This document shows, piece after piece, positions 61,980 to 64,000 of a DNA stretch of 64,000 bases. Origin of the DNA: Chryseobacterium gleum (lineage in GTDB: Bacteria > Bacteroidota > Bacteroidia > Flavobacteriales_D > Sanyastnellaceae). A program made the translations under genes and the position numbers. The DNA is taken from NCBI GenBank assembly GCA_945862415.1, contig CAMAYP010000001.1, positions 38,823 through 102,822 of the forward strand, given 5' to 3'. Under the pieces are notes generated by a model that did not search any database, was not told where the DNA came from, and was given only the letters and a program-made list of their open reading frames with translations. Each line of letters starts with the position of its first letter. The first letter of the stretch is position 1.

Positions 61980-63179
61980 ATGCCTCATATTTCATCGAAA
62001 GCCGTGGCCATGCCTGCTTCACCCATTCGCAAGCTGGTGCCGTTTGCTGAAGCTGCCAAAAAGAAAGGCCGTAAGGTGTATCACCTGAATATTGGTCAGC
62101 CCGACATTGAGACCCCTGAAGTGGTTCGCAACAAGATGAAGGAGCTTGATTTGAAAGTTGTCGAATACAGCAACAGCGATGGAATCGCGGCATATCGCCA
62201 GGGCCTAACAACATATTATGCTTCGAAGTCCATTGATTTGACTCCGGAGCAAATCATGGTTACAACCGGGGGCAGTGAAGCGCTGGTGTTTGCATTCATG
62301 ACCTGCTTTAATCCGGGTGATGAAGTGATTATTCCCGAGCCCTTTTACGCGAACTACAACGGCTTTGCGGTAATGGCGGGAGTAACAGTCATACCCGTCA
62401 TGAGTAGCATCGAAACGGGCTTTGCATTGCCACCTATCGATGCATTCGAGCAATTGATAACACCAAGAACGAAGGGTATTCTTATTTGCAATCCAGGCAA
62501 TCCAACCGGATATCTATACAGCAAGTCGGAGCTTGAACAGCTTCGTGATGTAGTTAAGAAGCATGATTTGTTTTTGATGGCCGATGAGGTGTACAGAGAG
62601 TTTGCTTATGATGGCGCTGTGCCTAGCAGCATTCTGAATCTTGAGGGATTGGAAGAGAATGCCGTCATGATTGATAGTGTGAGCAAGCGATACAGCATGT
62701 GTGGAGCGCGCATTGGAGCAATGATTACCCGCAATGTGCAGGTGATGGCAGCAGCCATGAAATTTGCGCAGGCGCGATTGTCGCCGCCGACCTTCGGACA
62801 AATGGCATCGCTCTATGCTCTCGAAACACCGCAGTCATATTTTGATGGCGTGGTAGAAGAGTATGTAGAGCGCAGAAATATTCTGATAGACGGGTTGAAT
62901 TCGATACCCGGTGTTATTTGCCCCAAACCAAAGGGTGCGTTTTATTGCATTGCGGAATTACCGATTGATGATAGCGATATTTTCTGCCAGTGGATGTTGG
63001 AAACGTTTGAATACAACAATCAGACTGTGATGATGGCACCGGCTACCGGTTTTTACTCAAAGCCTGAGCCGGGAAGAAAGCAGGTGCGTTTGGCTTATGT
63101 GCTCAACAAGGAGTCATTGCAAGCATCAGTAGAAGTATTGCGAGAAGCATTGAAGGTTTACCCTGGGAAAACGAATTGA
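61980..63179 (+). CDS. PLP-dependent aminotransferase, class I/II
   Basis: A 399-residue fold-type I aminotransferase. HLNIGQPDIETPEVV, TTGGSEALVFAFMTCFNPGDEVIIPEPFYANYNG, ILICNPGNPTGYLYSKSEL, MADEVYREFAYDG and SVSKRYSMCGARIG (with the PLP Lys236) define the family. An aspartate or aromatic amino acid transaminase is most likely; substrate cannot be assigned. I use the ATG at 61980 because of the promoter element just upstream. It ends at a bidirectional terminator shared with the glutamine synthetase gene. Confidence 0.9.
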   Translation: MPHISSKAVAMPASPIRKLVPFAEAAKKKGRKVYHLNIGQPDIETPEVVRNKMKELDLKVVEYSNSDGIAAYRQGLTTYYASKSIDLTPEQIMVTTGGSEALVFAFMTCFNPGDEVIIPEPFYANYNGFAVMAGVTVIPVMSSIETGFALPPIDAFEQLITPRTKGILICNPGNPTGYLYSKSELEQLRDVVKKHDLFLMADEVYREFAYDGAVPSSILNLEGLEENAVMIDSVSKRYSMCGARIGAMITRNVQVMAAAMKFAQARLSPPTFGQMASLYALETPQSYFDGVVEEYVERRNILIDGLNSIPGVICPKPKGAFYCIAELPIDDSDIFCQWMLETFEYNNQTVMMAPATGFYSKPEPGRKQVRLAYVLNKESLQASVEVLREALKVYPGKTN

Positions 63180-63204
63180 TTCAATTCTGATTTATTGAAA
63201 ATAA

Positions 63205-63238
63205 GAAAGGCTGCCAATTGGCAGCCTTTCTTCCTTAA
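63205..63238. terminator. Bidirectional terminator between the aminotransferase and glutamine synthetase genes
   Basis: GAAAGGCTGCC and GGCAGCCTTTC form an 11-bp stem around AATT in the 69-base gap between convergent stops. T-rich tracts are present on both sides, imperfect on the plus strand (TTCCTT) and better on the minus strand (TTATTTTC). Confidence 0.8.
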
Positions 63239-63248
63239 CAAACCCAAA

Positions 63249-64000
63249 TTATCGAGTGAACAAAAGTTCACGCATTTTTGGAAGAGGCCATGATTCATCT
63301 TCCGTAATGAGTTCTAGGTTGTCTGCAGCATCACGCGCAGCATCCATAAGTGGTTTCACTTTATTACTGTATACCTCAGCCTGTTTTTCCAAATCAAGTT
63401 TGGCGGCCTTGTTGCGCTCAGTATTCATTTTATCAAGCGAGTCTTTGATGTTGTTTATCTCGACAGAGATCTGCTTGATAAGGTCGGTTTGAGTTCTCGA
63501 CAGATTCTTCGCCTCAGCAGCAGAGAAAACTTCTTTCAAGCCGAGTACGTTGTCGATGAGCTTTGTTTGATAATCAATTGCAGCAGGGATGATGTGATTC
63601 ACTGCAATGTCGTTTGTAACACGAGCTTCAATTTCACGCTTGCGAACGTAGGTTTCTACTTCGATTTCATATCGAGCGTGAATTTCTTCATGGGTAAGAA
63701 CGTTGAGCGTTTCAAACATCTTGTTCACGTCTTTGTTCTTCCACACCTTGAGCGCGCTTGGTGTATCCTTCAGATTGCTCAATCCACGCTTTGCTGCTTC
63801 TTTTACCCACTCATCGCCGTAGCCATTTCCTTCGAAGCGAATTGGTTTGCTGATTTTGATGAGGCGCTGTAGTTCTTTCAAAATAGCCTCGTCTTTATCA
63901 TCTCCCTTCACGATTCGTGCATCTACATCTTTCTTGAATTGTATAAGGCGATTGGCTACGATTGTATTCAGAACGATCATCGCATTGGCGCAGTTGGCGC
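63249..64000 (-). CDS. glnN: Glutamine synthetase type III, C-terminal part (5' end outside window)
   Basis: The last ~250 residues of a type III glutamine synthetase (normally ~700-730 residues), which makes glutamine from glutamate, ammonia and ATP. The frame stays open to the window edge (ANCANAMIVLNTIVANRL). VLTHEEIHARYEIEVETYVRKREIEARVTNDIAVNHIIPAAIDYQTKLIDNV is characteristic of the GSIII C-terminal region, and the protein ends SWPLPKMRELLFTR. The active-site domain is outside the window, so catalysis cannot be checked. The ORF-track Met at 63980 is internal. Confidence 0.9.
   Translation of the reverse strand, partial: ANCANAMIVLNTIVANRLIQFKKDVDARIVKGDDKDEAILKELQRLIKISKPIRFEGNGYGDEWVKEAAKRGLSNLKDTPSALKVWKNKDVNKMFETLNVLTHEEIHARYEIEVETYVRKREIEARVTNDIAVNHIIPAAIDYQTKLIDNVLGLKEVFSAAEAKNLSRTQTDLIKQISVEINNIKDSLDKMNTERNKAAKLDLEKQAEVYSNKVKPLMDAARDAADNLELITEDESWPLPKMRELLFTR

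Noticed and set aside
1-64000. Mobile elements, toxin-antitoxin or defence islands
   Set aside because: No transposase, integrase, terminal inverted repeats, restriction-modification, toxin or Cas-like protein was recognised among the supported genes; the PIN domain at 49689 is part of a PhoH fusion, not a VapC toxin.

Overview
The window looks like ordinary chromosome from a member of the Bacteroidota, most likely a free-living (perhaps marine) Flavobacteriia/Cryomorphaceae-like organism; genus and habitat are inference. The pointers are: type IX secretion system (T9SS) C-terminal sorting domains of both type A and type B; a PorE-like OmpA protein; the fused LpxC-FabZ protein; DUF4301, DUF2851 and DUF721 proteins; bacillithiol synthesis (bshA); type III glutamine synthetase; and start regions that often carry the Bacteroidota -7 promoter element TANNTTTG. 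I see no mobile element, prophage, CRISPR array, tRNA, rRNA or recognisable defence island. Genes are densely packed on both strands and no gene-free stretch exceeds 300 bases.

Layout. 1-3767: two tandem paralogous secreted proteins with type B sorting domains, the first truncated by the window edge. 3771-8077 (minus): polyprenyl diphosphate synthase, RmlA and an RND-superfamily exporter. 8144-10263: sigma-54 and a PAP2-like membrane protein. 10283-13396: GalE, a lone HPt phosphotransfer protein and a DUF4301 protein. 13387-16233 (minus): lipid A operon lpxC/fabZ-lpxA followed by an ABC ATPase. 16356-19905 (minus): aconitase, RimM and ribosomal protein S16. 20086-23661: a small exported protein, RsmE and a GH20 hexosaminidase. 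23665-29189: divergent ferredoxin and LuxC-like acyl-CoA reductase, a lipoprotein, a T9SS cargo protein, RibH and a TPR membrane protein. 29316-36461: a giant TraB/GumN protein, RecF, a DUF721 protein and a five-heme cytochrome carrying a T9SS tail.

36525-41910: pyruvate dehydrogenase E1 beta, CysQ, a dipeptide epimerase, an ArsR-type regulator and a fused E1 alpha-beta 2-oxoacid dehydrogenase. 42139-47747: an AT-hook plus winged-helix-like basic protein, a FAD-dependent dehydrogenase, a 909-residue TPR/coiled-coil protein and AroQ. 47744-52656: BshA with a membrane protein, PIN-PhoH ATPase, PspC and DUF2851. 52917-59157: a PNGase F-like secreted protein, a Crp/Fnr regulator and a PorE-like OmpA protein. 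59216-63179: purM-prfA-GNAT cluster and an aminotransferase. 63249-64000: C-terminal part of type III glutamine synthetase.

The main threads are cell-envelope construction (lipid A, sugar nucleotides, isoprenoids), T9SS secretion (five cargo proteins plus a PorE-like component) and central metabolism. The least explained parts are the AT-hook protein with its divergent, hairpin-rich upstream region, the 1205-residue TraB protein with three internal repeats, the T9SS-tailed multiheme cytochrome, and the 909-residue charged TPR protein.
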